From Romanomermis culicivorax (taxonomy: Eukaryota; Nematoda; Enoplea; Mermithida; Mermithidae), in assembly GCA_963922205.1 (NCBI GenBank), contig CAWUHX010000065.1, positions 1,116,001 to 1,180,000 of the forward strand: 64,000 nucleotides of DNA, given 5' to 3'. Below the pieces are notes generated by a model. The model searched no databases. It saw only the letters and a program-made list of their open reading frames with translations, and was not told where the DNA came from. Position numbers and translations under genes: made by a program. This document shows positions 54,300 to 64,000 of the stretch, piece by piece (position 1 is the stretch's first letter; every line of letters begins with the position of its first letter).

Positions 54300-56044
54300 T
54301 TAGCCAACAATCACTTTGCAGTTTTCAGTTATGTTTGTAAGGAGTAATTTTTTTGTGCCACCACGAATGTCCGCGTAAGACCTCAAGTCGGTTGAGGGGA
54401 GGAAGGTAAAGTTCGAATTTGTGGGATAGAGATACCCATTTTCCACCAAATTTTGAGGGAGTCCCAAAATCATCGAAAAATGATCAAAATTTTCGAAAAA
54501 TTCCGAAAATATTTCCAAAAAGTCAGTTCTTTTTGCACCGGCCAGGTGGCAATGTACAACTTGAGAGAAACTTTTGGTTGCAGGGACAAATTTTTGGTTG
54601 CACATTCTAAAATCGATAAATTCGTTTAATTTTATCAGAAAAACCATCAAAAGATATTTTTTTGTATTTCATTCGATTCGCGTCGGTTTAAGGCATTTAA
54701 AATCCAATTTTCTTAGTTCTGGAGAGAAAATGAAAAAGTTGATATGAGTAACATGCTCGGCGTGTAGAGCCCAAATTTTTTTCGGATTTCGGATTTTGAT
54801 ATTCTAGACCGCTGGAAAATGAATCTTGTAACTTTTATTTCCGAGACAGAAGGTTTAGTTTTCCAGTGAATCCAATGAATTTTCAGTCAGGAAAACTACA
54901 ATTCAAAATTAGACAAGAAACCATGAATTTGGATTCTCCAACCAGAGAAAATTTCTACTAATCACACAAAAGTCAAAATTTTTTTTGAGGTCGCAATAAA
55001 ATGTTGCGAAAATAACCGAGAAAAATTTGATTTTCGTCAAGTTCGTCAAAAAACAACTCAAGATCAAACATTCATGTACGATATGTGGTTAATTAAAAGC
55101 TATAAGCAAGCATTAGCTAGAATGACATTTTCTAACCACACACTAGAATAATATAGAAAAATTATAAATGAAATAAAATCCAGCGCAAGACGCCGACAAA
55201 TTTTCACAATTCTCCATTTTATAAAGCAAAAAATGCATCTCCGGACAGGAAAACCTATAACCTAATCAAAAGGGTAGTCAGGCTTCAAGTTGCACTGTAC
55301 AACTTGACAGAAAAAAATTTGGTTGCACAGCCCAAAATTTGGTTGTCATCAGCGTTTTTTCGTGTACAGACATTTGTGCCAATTGGTACAAGAGACCAAA
55401 AAATGAAGAAAAAAATTTCCTCGTTAAAAATATACTGAAAACTGTATTTTTCAACGAAACTTATTTTTTGGCCGTAACTTAATAATTTTGTTGTCCAAAT
55501 ATTCAAAACTGCCATTTAAAACTTACGTTAACCGCAAGAAAAAATGTTTGGGAAAGCGGTCAGCGATTCAGAAAGAAAATCTCTACTCATTATTGCCGAC
55601 CTTAATTGTTGATCTCTCTTGCAATTTAGAATAATAATTTCAATATTTTAGTTATATTAAACTCGAAAAGTGTGAATTTTTTCCTCATTTTTGACGAATG
55701 AACGGCTCTAAGGATATAAAAATGCTAGAAAAAATTTTAAAATCACTAAATAAGGCGTCTGCAAGCATTTTTACGGACAAAAAACGATTTGGGGAAAATA
55801 GGAGAAAAAGGTTTGGCCTCTTTTCCCGTTTGAGGAACAGCTGGTGGGAAAACAGTACTTCTGGAGAAAGTGAAGTCAAAAAACGCATAAATTTCTGGTC
55901 GAAAAGTTGCGCCGACAACTTCAATTTTTCCTATTTGAATCAAACACCAAAAATAAGAATCAATGTTCCCAATCTCATATCCTACTCAATAAACAACAGA
56001 CTAGAGTTAGTTCAAAATATCTAAGATTCATTTATCAGTCATTA
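54300..56044. repeat. Repeat-derived intergenic DNA
   Basis: No credible gene. Contains partial G-run MITE ends (AAGACCTCAAGTCGG near 54376), the blocks CAATGTACAACTTGAGAG and TTTTTGGTTGCACA that recur near 55290 and 57500, and a partial R1 segment at about 55340-55560. A 108-codon frame at 55698-56024 overlaps repeat sequence related to 59.95-60.05 kb and I do not call it. Confidence 0.5.
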
Positions 56045-56870
56045 TTGACAACCAGTGTTTTTTTGTGCATGGACATTTGTGCCAATTGACAAAAAAGGCC
56101 AAAAAAATTTGTGTCAATGGCACAAAAAAAATTTTTCACCCTAAAAACGTACTGAAAACCTTTAAAAGTTTTGTGCCAAAAGTTTGATGAAACATATACA
56201 TAACTAAAGATACTTTCACCGATCTAATTTGCTTAAAAATCGTGCCTACCTCATTTAATCTAACCACGTCAGTGAAATAACAACAACTGATCGAAAAAAC
56301 GGTTTATATGATTCGGAAAGAAATCGAATGCCGAAAAAATCCTGATATTTTTATAGAATTTGCCAGCTTTACATTTTTCTTCAATTTTTGGCTACAAAGC
56401 TACTCCTAACAACGATGTAAAGATTAAATTAAGGATGCCTTCAAGTCGCGTCGGGTAAATTTTTGATTGAAAAATTGTGCCAACAATGTCAATTTTCTGC
56501 TCGAATCAAACACAAAAAAAATTTGGTTCTCTTCAATGCCACTGCATGAACAGAGGAAGTTAACAATTTGTATTCATCCAACAGTCATTGATAATCTCAA
56601 AGTCTGTTGCGATAATACAAATATATACTATTCGAATGGAATTCGTTCGCGTTCGAGGCAAATAAAAGCAGTTAATATCATACTCATTGACTCGGCGCCA
56701 AGCGCCGAGAAAATTTTGCATTTTCAGCCCCTAAAGTGACTAAAAATCATGGAAATTTAGTCCTAGACCAGTCAAAAAATTTGTGCCAATGGGCAAAAAC
56801 GCTCAAAACTTTTTGTGTTATTCCAATTTTTTGTGCCAAAAACCATGTTTTGATCATGATGATGATGATG
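56045..56870 (+). repeat. R1 repeat, copy C
   Basis: Same order of blocks as copy A: GTGCATGGACATTTGTGCCAATTG, AAAATCGTGCCTACC, a CGTCAGTGAAATAA stretch, later ACTCGGCGCCAAGCGCCGAG hairpin (56690-56709) and GTGCCAAAAACCATGTTTTG. No LINE or MITE insert at the copy-A positions. A short ATG microsatellite lies at 56854-56871. Confidence 0.6.
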
Positions 56871-57011
56871 ATTTTATTCGATAATACAAACATACTATTG
56901 GACGAAAATGTCCTAGCAATCGGGCCAAATAAGAGTTGTTAATATTATGTTGTTCATTGACTAGACTCGGGGCGAAGCGCTGAGAAAATATTGTGTTTTC
57001 AGCACCTGAAA

Positions 57012-57247
57012 CATACCTGTAATTCAGGGGGGATTGGGGGACCCCCCAAACTTGGCCAACCCTATACCCGATCCCCCTATCAATACTATTCACTATTGAG
57101 ACCATTGCTGCTATCTCAACTAACAAATTCATTTTGAAGAGCCTCAACAGGACGGACGCTTCGCGCCAACCAAAGTGCTCCGCGCTGCGCCCTAAGCCAA
57201 ACGAATATTTTAAAGACTCACCAATCCCACCCTCAATTACAGGTATG
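57012..57247. mobile_element. G-run MITE (TIR CATACCTGTA), copy 3
   Basis: 236 bp with extended inverted ends CATACCTGTAATTCAGGGGG and its near complement CCACCCTCAATTACAGGTATG. Internal sequence differs from copies 1 and 2. Flanking 8-bp duplicates are not evident, so the site may have decayed. Confidence 0.65.
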
Positions 57248-58129
57248 AAGAGCTTGAAAAGCGCTGCAGTGAATTCCGTCGGGAACCCACTTATATATAT
57301 TATACCTATTTTTTGTGCCGAAAACCATGTTTTGGGACCATACCCGTATCCAGGATTTTCAACAAAAGGGGAATTTTCCAAATTTTTTTTAAGAATTTAC
57401 TGAAGAAGAAGAAAATAATTTTTGCAGTAAAGATGACTTATTTTCAGTCAGTTTATGTGTGCTTGGATTCAGGTTTTTCCCACACGTCAGATTGCAATGT
57501 GCAACTTGGGGAAAAATCTTGGTTGCACAGATATATTTTTGGTTGCTCGCTCTAAAATCAATAAATTAGCTTATGTTTCGGATAAAATATAAGAAGCTAG
57601 CTTTCTTGAATTTCATTCGATTCACGTCGATTTTCAACTTTCAAAACACAATTTTCTAAATTTTGGAGAGAAAATGAAAAAGGTTGATTTGATACGAATT
57701 GACTTGTTCGGCGGGTAGCGCCGGAAATTTTTAGTTTTTGGATTTGGATATTCTGAAACGCTGGAAAGTCAATCTTTTCACTTTTTATTTCCTAGACAGA
57801 AAGTATAATTTTTCAGTAAAGTTCGATGAATTTTCAGTCGTGCAAACTACAATTTAAAAACTAGGAAAGCAACCAAGAATTTTAATTCTTTAACGACCAA
57901 GAATTTTAGTTCTTTAACGACCAAGAATTTTGACTTGCACTAAAAATGTTCTAATCACACAAGTGTCAAAATTTCTGCAAAGATTGAAAAAAAATTTGAT
58001 AAAATAAGCGGGAAAATGTTTCTTTTCGTTAAATTCGCTAAAAAACAACACAGGATCATACTTTTATCCATAATATGTTGATAATTAAAAGTTATAAGTA
58101 TTAGCTAGAATGAAGCGAAGCGCCGGAAA
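57248..58129. repeat. Repeat-derived intergenic DNA
   Basis: No gene. Shares with 54.5-55.1 kb the blocks CAATGTGCAACTTG, TTTTTGGTTGC, CGATTCACGTCGATTTT and GGAGAGAAAATGAAAAAG. At 57886-57930 the phrase AACGACCAAGAATTTTAGTTCTTT is locally duplicated. Confidence 0.5.
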
Positions 58130-59180
58130 ATTTTAACTTTTTCCCATTTTATAACGCAAATCGAATTTGGGAATCGTGATGTATAAGTATAATGATATTG
58201 CTGAAAATGTTAAATAAAAAAAATTTAGTTGGGAATTCCCTCCTTCCCCCTCCAAATACGGGCCTGTTTGGGCATACCTGTACGAGATCCGACCAGTTGG
58301 GAGGAGTAAACCCCAAATTTGGGGGGGGGAGTCGAAAAAAGTCGAAAATTTTTCCAAAAAAGGCATTTTTTTGTGCCAAAACATGGTTTTTGGCACAAAC
58401 TTGGAATGGCACAAAAAATTTTGAGCGTTTGGTGCCAATTGGCAAAAAATTTTTGGCTGGTCAAATATTAACTGTCCTTGATTTTTAGACGTTTTAGGGG
58501 CTGAAAATGAAAAAAATTTTCGGCGCTTTGCGCCGAGTCAACGGATATAATATTTTCTATTCGTATATTTGACCCGAACGCGAACGATTTCTCTTCGGAC
58601 AGTGTATTAGTATCGTTGCAGCAAACTTTATAGGCTGTCAATGACTGATGAATGAAAAGAAATTCTGAATATTCTCTGTTTCAGTCAGATTCGAATTTAA
58701 AACTGAAACTCTCACTTTTTGTGTTTGATTGATTCAAGTAAAAAAATCGATAACGTTGATGGTACGATGTTTCGACCGAAAATTTACGTAATTTTCTACT
58801 TTATTTTCTCTAGTCTCTACATTGTTGTTAAATATTATAGATATTCGTAGTCAAAAATTGAATCAATTTGAACATCCTGAACAATTCTAGAGTTATTTAA
58901 ATTTTGTCAGCATTCCATTTCTTTTAGAGTCGTCGTGTACTATTTTCTCGCACAGTTTTTTCTTATCTGACTGACATGGTTTAGCCGAAAAATAGGTTGG
59001 ACACGATTTTTCCAAAAAAATAATGAGGTTTAAACATGAACCTTTCATTAAACTTTTGGCATAAAACTTTTGCGCAGTTTTCAGTATATTTCTAGTAAAA
59101 AAAATTTTTTGTGTCATTGGCAGAAATTTTTTTGGCCTCTTGTGCCAATCGGCACAAGTGTCCGTGCACAAAAAAACGCT
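58130..59180 (-). repeat. R1 repeat, copy D (most complete)
   Basis: Reverse-complement counterpart of copy A, without the LINE, hAT or the two MITEs found there, so it serves as an empty-site reference for all four insertions. Contains the hairpin TCGGCGCTTTGCGCCGA near 58520 and a GTGCCAATTGGC palindrome at 58430. It carries its own partial G-run MITE end at 58273-58370. Confidence 0.7.
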
Positions 59181-60990
59181 GTAGGAAGGAAGAAATTCGT
59201 AGCCGAAAAATAAAGAAAAATATAAACTTCCTGACAAAGTCCATAAAAGTATCTGAATTCTCGCAGCATTGATTTCTTTTCAAATCGCAGGAACCGTTTT
59301 CTAAATTAGTTTTTCTTATCTCACTGACGTAATTAGAGAAAATAGAGTAGGCACGATTTTTAGGCAAATTAGTGCGGTGAAAGTATCTTTAGTTATGTTT
59401 TTATCAAACTTTTGGCACAGGCTGAAAAAAAATTTTTGTGCTATTGGTACAAATTTTTTTGGCCTTTTGTGCCAATTGGCACAAATTTCCGTGGACGAAA
59501 AATTGGCACAAAGGTACGTGTACGCTGCTTTTTTGCCAATTTTTTCCAATTTGTCCAAGTCTGGGTGCTTGGACGGTTGGGTATAGGGTTGGCCAAGATG
59601 AGGGGGCCCCCAACCCCGCCAATAACAGGTATGTGTTTGGGACAAAAAACAACACAGATTGAGGTTGCTGTGTGCAAAAAAGGCTGCAAAAAACGCATAC
59701 CTGTACTTGGGGGGGGTTGGGGGGACCCCCCTCAACTTGGCCAACCATATACCCAACATCACCCAACCAACCCCCAGTTTGGAAAAAATTAAAAAAAATT
59801 TGCAAGAAAGTGTATGTTTTTTAGCCTTTTTGGGAAAAATTTCGACTTTTTTCGACTCCCTCCCCCCAAATTTCGGATTTACCTCCCCCCCCCACTGGTC
59901 GAAGCACTGTTTTTTCCCCCGGGCCTTTTCCCCAAATGGGGAAAGGGGTCAAAATTTTTTTCCCCATTTTCTCGAAGTCGTTTTTTTCGCTTAAAAATGC
60001 TCACAGACGCTTTATTTAGGTGTTTTTGAGTCTTTTCAAGCTTTCTGGTGTTTTCAGACCCGTTAATTCATTAAAATTGAGGAAAAATTGAAATTTTCGA
60101 GTTTCAATTCTAATTTACAAGCATTGGAACAAACTTTCAAGCAAACTATCCAAAAGCATAATGATTTTGAATTACATGAGAAATCGATGGTCAAGTCTTC
60201 TATGACGACAAGTGAGAACCCAAAAGGAATGTTAATCTTTCCGGCGCGTAGCGCCGGAAAAATTTTTTGGGTATTGATATTCTGCGACGCTGGAAAATCA
60301 ATTTTCCAAACATTTATTTCAAGAATTAGATTTGAATTTTGTATTCAAAAGTCGTAATTTCTAGAATTTCACTTGAAAAATTTTAAAACCAGTATAATTT
60401 ATTTGTAAACTCTCATACTTGGTCGAAAGTATATGAGTAAGCAGAGTATAAATTTCCGAAAGATATTTCCACGAAGCGTTTGAATTGATTTCACGTTAGA
60501 AAAGAAATAATTGCATCAAAAAGCTTAGAGACTTGACGTATTGATCTTTCTCCAAAGGAAAAAATGCGAACTTTCATTAAATATCATGATAAAATATTGA
60601 AGATTACCAATGAAAACATGAGATAATACGTTCAAGATGATGAAAACTATTATAGATTATATGATAAATGAAGGTAGACTTGCTAAAAGCCGCGCCTGAG
60701 CTAAGTAATGCATAATAATGATTATTAAAGTTATAATCGGCGCGAAGCGCCGGAAAATTTTGAGATTATGACCGTCTAAAATGCACCAAAATGCATCTTT
60801 TCTGTATCCGATCCTCAAAATTTTCGTCCCCAAACGGGGAAAGAGCCCAAAATTTTTTTCCCTTTTCCGAATTTTTTTTCCTCAAAAAGCACGATTTGGG
60901 GAAAAAAACAGTGGGTAGAAGGTCATAACAGGTATGAAAAACGCTATTTTTCGCCCAACTTTTTCGAGTTAGGGGTGAGTCCCAACATTT
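59181..60990. repeat. Repeat mosaic: partial R1, G-run MITE ends, R4
   Basis: Partial R1 at about 59260-59510 (palindrome TTGTGCCAATTGGCACAA near 59467). MITE ends ACAGGTATG at 59624-59632 and CATACCTGTA at 59696. R4 inverted copy at 60660-60790. GC hairpins at 60241 and 60738. No gene supported. Confidence 0.5.
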
Positions 60991-61648
60991 GGGCACTAAG
61001 GCACTTTAAAAAGTTCTGATTTCAAAAAGCAACAATCTATGCCTGGGCACAAAGAAAAAATACTCTTCTTTTTTCACGAATCTTGAACAAAATTCAAGAT
61101 AAATCTGAAAATCATCGTGTCCAACATACAGTACATAAAAACCTTTCTGTTTTCACTTGCCAACTTTATCGACTTGTTCATAGCAAATGAATGTGAATAT
61201 GACTCGCAATAAATCCATGCTTTGATTCTCTCCAATTCAGAATGATACAAAAACTTATGCCATGACGATAATCTTATCGAAAAGCAATATAATTTAACAA
61301 ACGGAAGATACTCAACGACGAATAAACAAAACTCATAAAAACAGAAGAAAGAAGACAAAAAGGAAAAGTCGCAAAAAAGAAAACAGAAAAATAGAAAAAC
61401 CAATGAAATGAAAAACTGAAAGATGATAATGAAGATAGGATTTGAACTCAATGGTTCACTGACTGCATAATATGCTCATTCCTGATCATAATCATTCCCA
61501 GGTGGTTCATTAGTCTACACCAGCGTCGAATCTCATTACTAAAATTCTCAAAACAACAAATTTTCAAAACAATGATGCTCAACACTGTATTCCGAAATGA
61601 ACAAAACAAGCAACAATATACTGAAAAATCGCTGCAAACAGTTCCGAT
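60991..61648. other. Unassigned noncoding stretch
   Basis: A/G-rich low-complexity plus strand (about 61310-61440) producing a spurious hydrophobic minus frame. I see no gene or repeat match. Confidence 0.4.
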
Positions 61649-62270
61649 TGTCACGTCAAACGGGAAAGCGGGAAACATGTGATGTTCCATAGGTAGAAAA
61701 CGCAATTTTTCCGTCACATTGATGGTAAACCATGTCAGTTTGACCCTACCACAGTGAGTGATAGGCTGTGACTCCTAACGTACTGGCTATAGAGAGACCT
61801 ATAGGGTACTATGGTGCTGTCTTGGGATGCTGCTGTAGAGTAATGGACAACACAGCCAGGTTGGGGGTGACAATCCCAATGGTCCCGGTCAGTGTGAATG
61901 GGTATGGGGTCATCCGTGAAATGACCCAAAACTCTGGCACCCGATTATGAACCAGACAGTCCCTTTTTAGCCCAAACCCGAAAGGAAAGAGCTGTACTTA
62001 TCAGGGAAACTCAGGGGAAAAACCAACTTAAGAAGGGTTCCCCAAAATATATCTCACAACAACAATAATCCCCTGAGAAGACTCACATAGTCCTGTTTCT
62101 CAAAAATGATTCGACGAAGGGCGACAGGTCCCTGGGTTTCAATTTTGGTCGATGAACAGGAGGGGTGGTCCACTCGGTTCTTTGATTGGTAAATGTTGGA
62201 GGTCGGGACTGACACGTAATGGGTAAATGCATTGCCATCGTAACCATCGCCAAACACTGTTCGAAAAATA

Positions 62271-62342
62271 ATGCTTGACCGGGATTCGAACCTGGGTCTC
62301 TATGACTATAGTGCAGCATTCTTCCGATTAAACTACCGAGCC
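62271..62342 (-). tRNA. tRNA-like sequence, copy 1 (possibly SINE-like or pseudogene)
   Basis: Minus strand: acceptor GGCTCGG pairs with TCAAGCA at most positions, A-box TAGTTTAATCGG, B-box GGTTCGAATCC, then an A/T run with TTTTT at 62269-62259 as a Pol III terminator. The anticodon stem is poor and the loop CTATAGT would give AUA. Same 71-nt length as copy 2. Confidence 0.4.
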
Positions 62343-62541
62343 AGTGTTGCGATTGTTACGAAGGGGTGATGTACGGCCATGTGACAGGTGACATTCCCCC
62401 CTTGAAAGAAGGACGACCTCGTCCGTTGAAGATGCAGGTTCTGCGGCCCACCAATGTGGGACCAATCCAAGCCTCGCCATGACACGTAATGGGTAAACGC
62501 GTTGCCATCGTAACCATCGCCAAACACTGTTCGAAAAATAA

Positions 62542-62612
62542 TGCTCGACTGGGATTCGAACCCGGGTCTCTATGACTATAGTGCAGCGTTCTTCCAATTG
62601 AACTACCGAGCC
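62542..62612 (-). tRNA. tRNA-like sequence, copy 2 (possibly SINE-like or pseudogene)
   Basis: 71 nt fitting the tRNA layout 7-2-4-8-4-1-5-7-5-4-5-7-5-7. Acceptor GGCTCGG/TCGAGCA pairs at six of seven positions. The D-stem GTTC/GAAC is perfect. The T-arm is CCGGG-TTCGAAT-CCCAG. A- and B-box words are intact. A T5 run follows within about 10 bases. The anticodon stem CTGCA/CATAG pairs badly, which argues for a decayed tRNA or a tRNA-derived promoter. It lies inside an LTR-like repeat. Confidence 0.45.
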
Positions 62613-63559
62613 AGTGTTGCGATTGTTACGAAGGGGTGATGTACGGCCGTGCGACATGTGACAGGACGAGTCTCTTTACTCGGCATGTATACGGGTGGTG
62701 ACCTGGCACAAGGTAGGCGACGGGTGGCTTTTATGCAAATTCGGGAGGCAAATGCAGTGAAGATTAGGAATATTCAAATTTATTAAAAATAAAGCAAGGT
62801 GTCAGATATGTGCCAGAAGACAAAACTGGATACAGGGGTAAAACCCAAGAATGAGCCAAAAACTAAAGAAACAAGTCCTTTTAAGGACTTTGTTGGCTAC
62901 AGCACCAGCCTGGGTGGAGTTTTCGACGCCCAAGCTAACTTCTGCAGCTAGACGGATGCAGAAGATGCCTATGAGCACATAGACATTTTTCGTTCACATG
63001 CATTTAGCACTGAGGCCGACTGAGTGCCTATGCTAAGCATACAAACGTCTTTAGCTAAACTTCTTAGCTAGTCGTTTTTGCGTAACAAAAACAACGCTAA
63101 TTTAGGTGATAAGAGGTGCATGGAATGCACCTAAAATAGCCATATGTCCATAAAGCACGTTTTGGCGAAAGTTTTAGCTAAAGGGTGTACTGTAGCCCAT
63201 GTGCATAAAAAGAAACAAAATAAACGAAAATACAATAAAACGACACATAAAAATGCATGTGCAAAAACAGAAACAAAACGAACATAAAGTAAATGATTGT
63301 AGAAACAAAAAAGTGACGGAGAAAATAAAGTATCAACATGATGAGAATCAGGTGACGTTGGAGAATTTGAGCGGCATGTGACGCCATGAATAGATATACT
63401 TAATAAAAAGTTAAATCTCTCCACTAATGTCACCCTAAAGTCTTCTAGATCCTGAGAAATCTTTGCAGAAGCAAAAAGAAAAAATTCAAAAATTGAAGTA
63501 TGAGTGTATCTGCATGCATCTGGAGCAAAGAAAATCATGCGGAGGTCATTCAATCTTCA

Positions 63560-64000
63560 GCTCTGTGAAAACTGAATGGACACAATTTCAAGAAACGATT
63601 TCTGAGAGATTCTACTCTCTACTTCATTGACCTATGATAAGTTGAAAATTAATAATATCTGGAAAAGAGATGTCTTGAGTAGTTTTACACGCTGAGTATC
63701 GTGACAGCATTTTTCCCGCATAAAAATCAAAATTGGCAAAGCTACAGTACTCCAAAGTTTGGAATTTTTTATTTTTTGGCGTTTTTCGGTCTGTACATGT
63801 GTATCGAAATATCATAGCTCAGAAAAGACGTGACTCTGAAGCCAAATGTTTATTGCATGCAGAAGACCATGCTCTATATGCGGGTATGAAGTACATTTTG
63901 TAATCTCTTACTTTACACTTTTTATTCCGTTTTAAAGTGTCAAAACGGAAGTCAAAGTACACCAAAAAAGTTCTTTGAGGCATTTTTTGGGCACCTTCCC
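63560..64000 (+). repeat. R3 interspersed repeat, copy 2
   Basis: Matches 45.78-46.15 kb: TTCATTGACCTATGATAAGTTG, ATCGTGACAGCATT, CTACAGTACTCC and a TTTTTCGGTCTGTAC stretch, then a TTAAAGTGTCAAAA end. The 5' part (ACACAATTTCAAGAAACGATTTCTGA) recalls the R2 ends, so R2 and R3 may be related. Continues past the window. Confidence 0.55.

Larger units (their letters stand above)
61649..63383 (-). mobile_element. Diverged relative of the element-1 LTR, carrying a tRNA-like duplication
   Basis: Shares colinear landmarks with the element-1 LTR: TCACATTGATGG, TAATGGACAACRCRGCC, CTTAGYAGGG..ACTC, GCTACAG..CCTGGG, AGCTAACTTCTGCAGC, GCCTATG-GCACATAGACATTT, GATAAGAGGTGCA and a final GGCATGTGACG. It is about 300 bp longer because of a tandem duplicated segment at 62211-62663 containing two tRNA-like sequences. 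Ends are approximate and no target duplication was found. Confidence 0.6.

Noticed and set aside
55698-56024. 108-codon frame
   Set aside because: Overlaps repeat sequence related to 60.0 kb and has no recognisable domain.
59316-59805. Long overlapping frames in several phases
   Set aside because: They fall over R1 and MITE fragments with homopolymer runs.
61074-61451. Hydrophobic Phe-rich 125-codon minus frame
   Set aside because: It arises from an A/G-rich low-complexity stretch; no splice or start context supports it.
62542-62612. Calling a functional tRNA-Tyr from the AUA-like loop
   Set aside because: The anticodon stem has two mismatches and the sequence is duplicated inside an LTR-like repeat, so a functional isotype call is not supported.

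Overview
The window is nuclear DNA of an invertebrate metazoan: AT-rich, dense in transposable elements, with three intron-containing conserved genes. Most introns are short (about 50-460 bp) unless swollen by repeats. Splice-acceptor-like TTTTTAG/ATTTTAG sequences lie directly upstream of two start codons, and one gene starts about 120 bp after the stop of the previous one. This suggests, without proving, spliced-leader trans-splicing and an operon, as in nematodes and some other phyla. I do not name the species.

Layout. (1) 1-6 kb: an interspersed repeat (R1) that has received a 5'-truncated non-LTR retrotransposon (660-3813), two G-run-rich MITEs and a hAT-type MITE (4376-5770). (2) 7061-8485: a solo LTR with a 4-bp target duplication. 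(3) About 8.8-10.9 kb: a fold-back repeat (R2). (4) 11126-37855: a large nest. An old, decayed Ty3-type element (element 1, minus strand, LTRs about 1.43 kb) carries an envelope-like glycoprotein reading frame upstream of protease-RT-RNase H-integrase, and a roughly 4-kb leader containing a tandem array of paired hairpins. A younger Ty3-type element (element 2, 25639-37321, minus strand, 609-bp LTRs, CCTG target duplication) sits inside its 5' LTR. Element 2 has gag-protease, pol and an extra unidentified ORF3 with an RGG-rich tail. (5) 37.9-42.9 kb: repeats and a possible gene fragment next to the nest. (6) 42.9-53.7 kb: the host genes MED17 (+, 11 exons), TMEM208/SND2 (+, 5 exons) and a C1D homologue (-, 4 exons, convergent), with MITEs, tandem arrays and a fold-back element in their introns. 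(7) 53.9-61 kb: a possible orphan exon, then R1 copies and MITEs. (8) 61.6-63.4 kb: a diverged relative of the element-1 LTR carrying two tRNA-like genes.

The host genes cover RNA polymerase II transcription (Mediator head), post-translational ER targeting (SND pathway) and exosome-linked RNA processing/DNA repair (C1D). Everything else is mobile DNA whose order of insertion can be read from nesting. Gene models were built by hand from reading frames, splice-site phase and remembered family features. No search was run, so identities rest on motif recognition.
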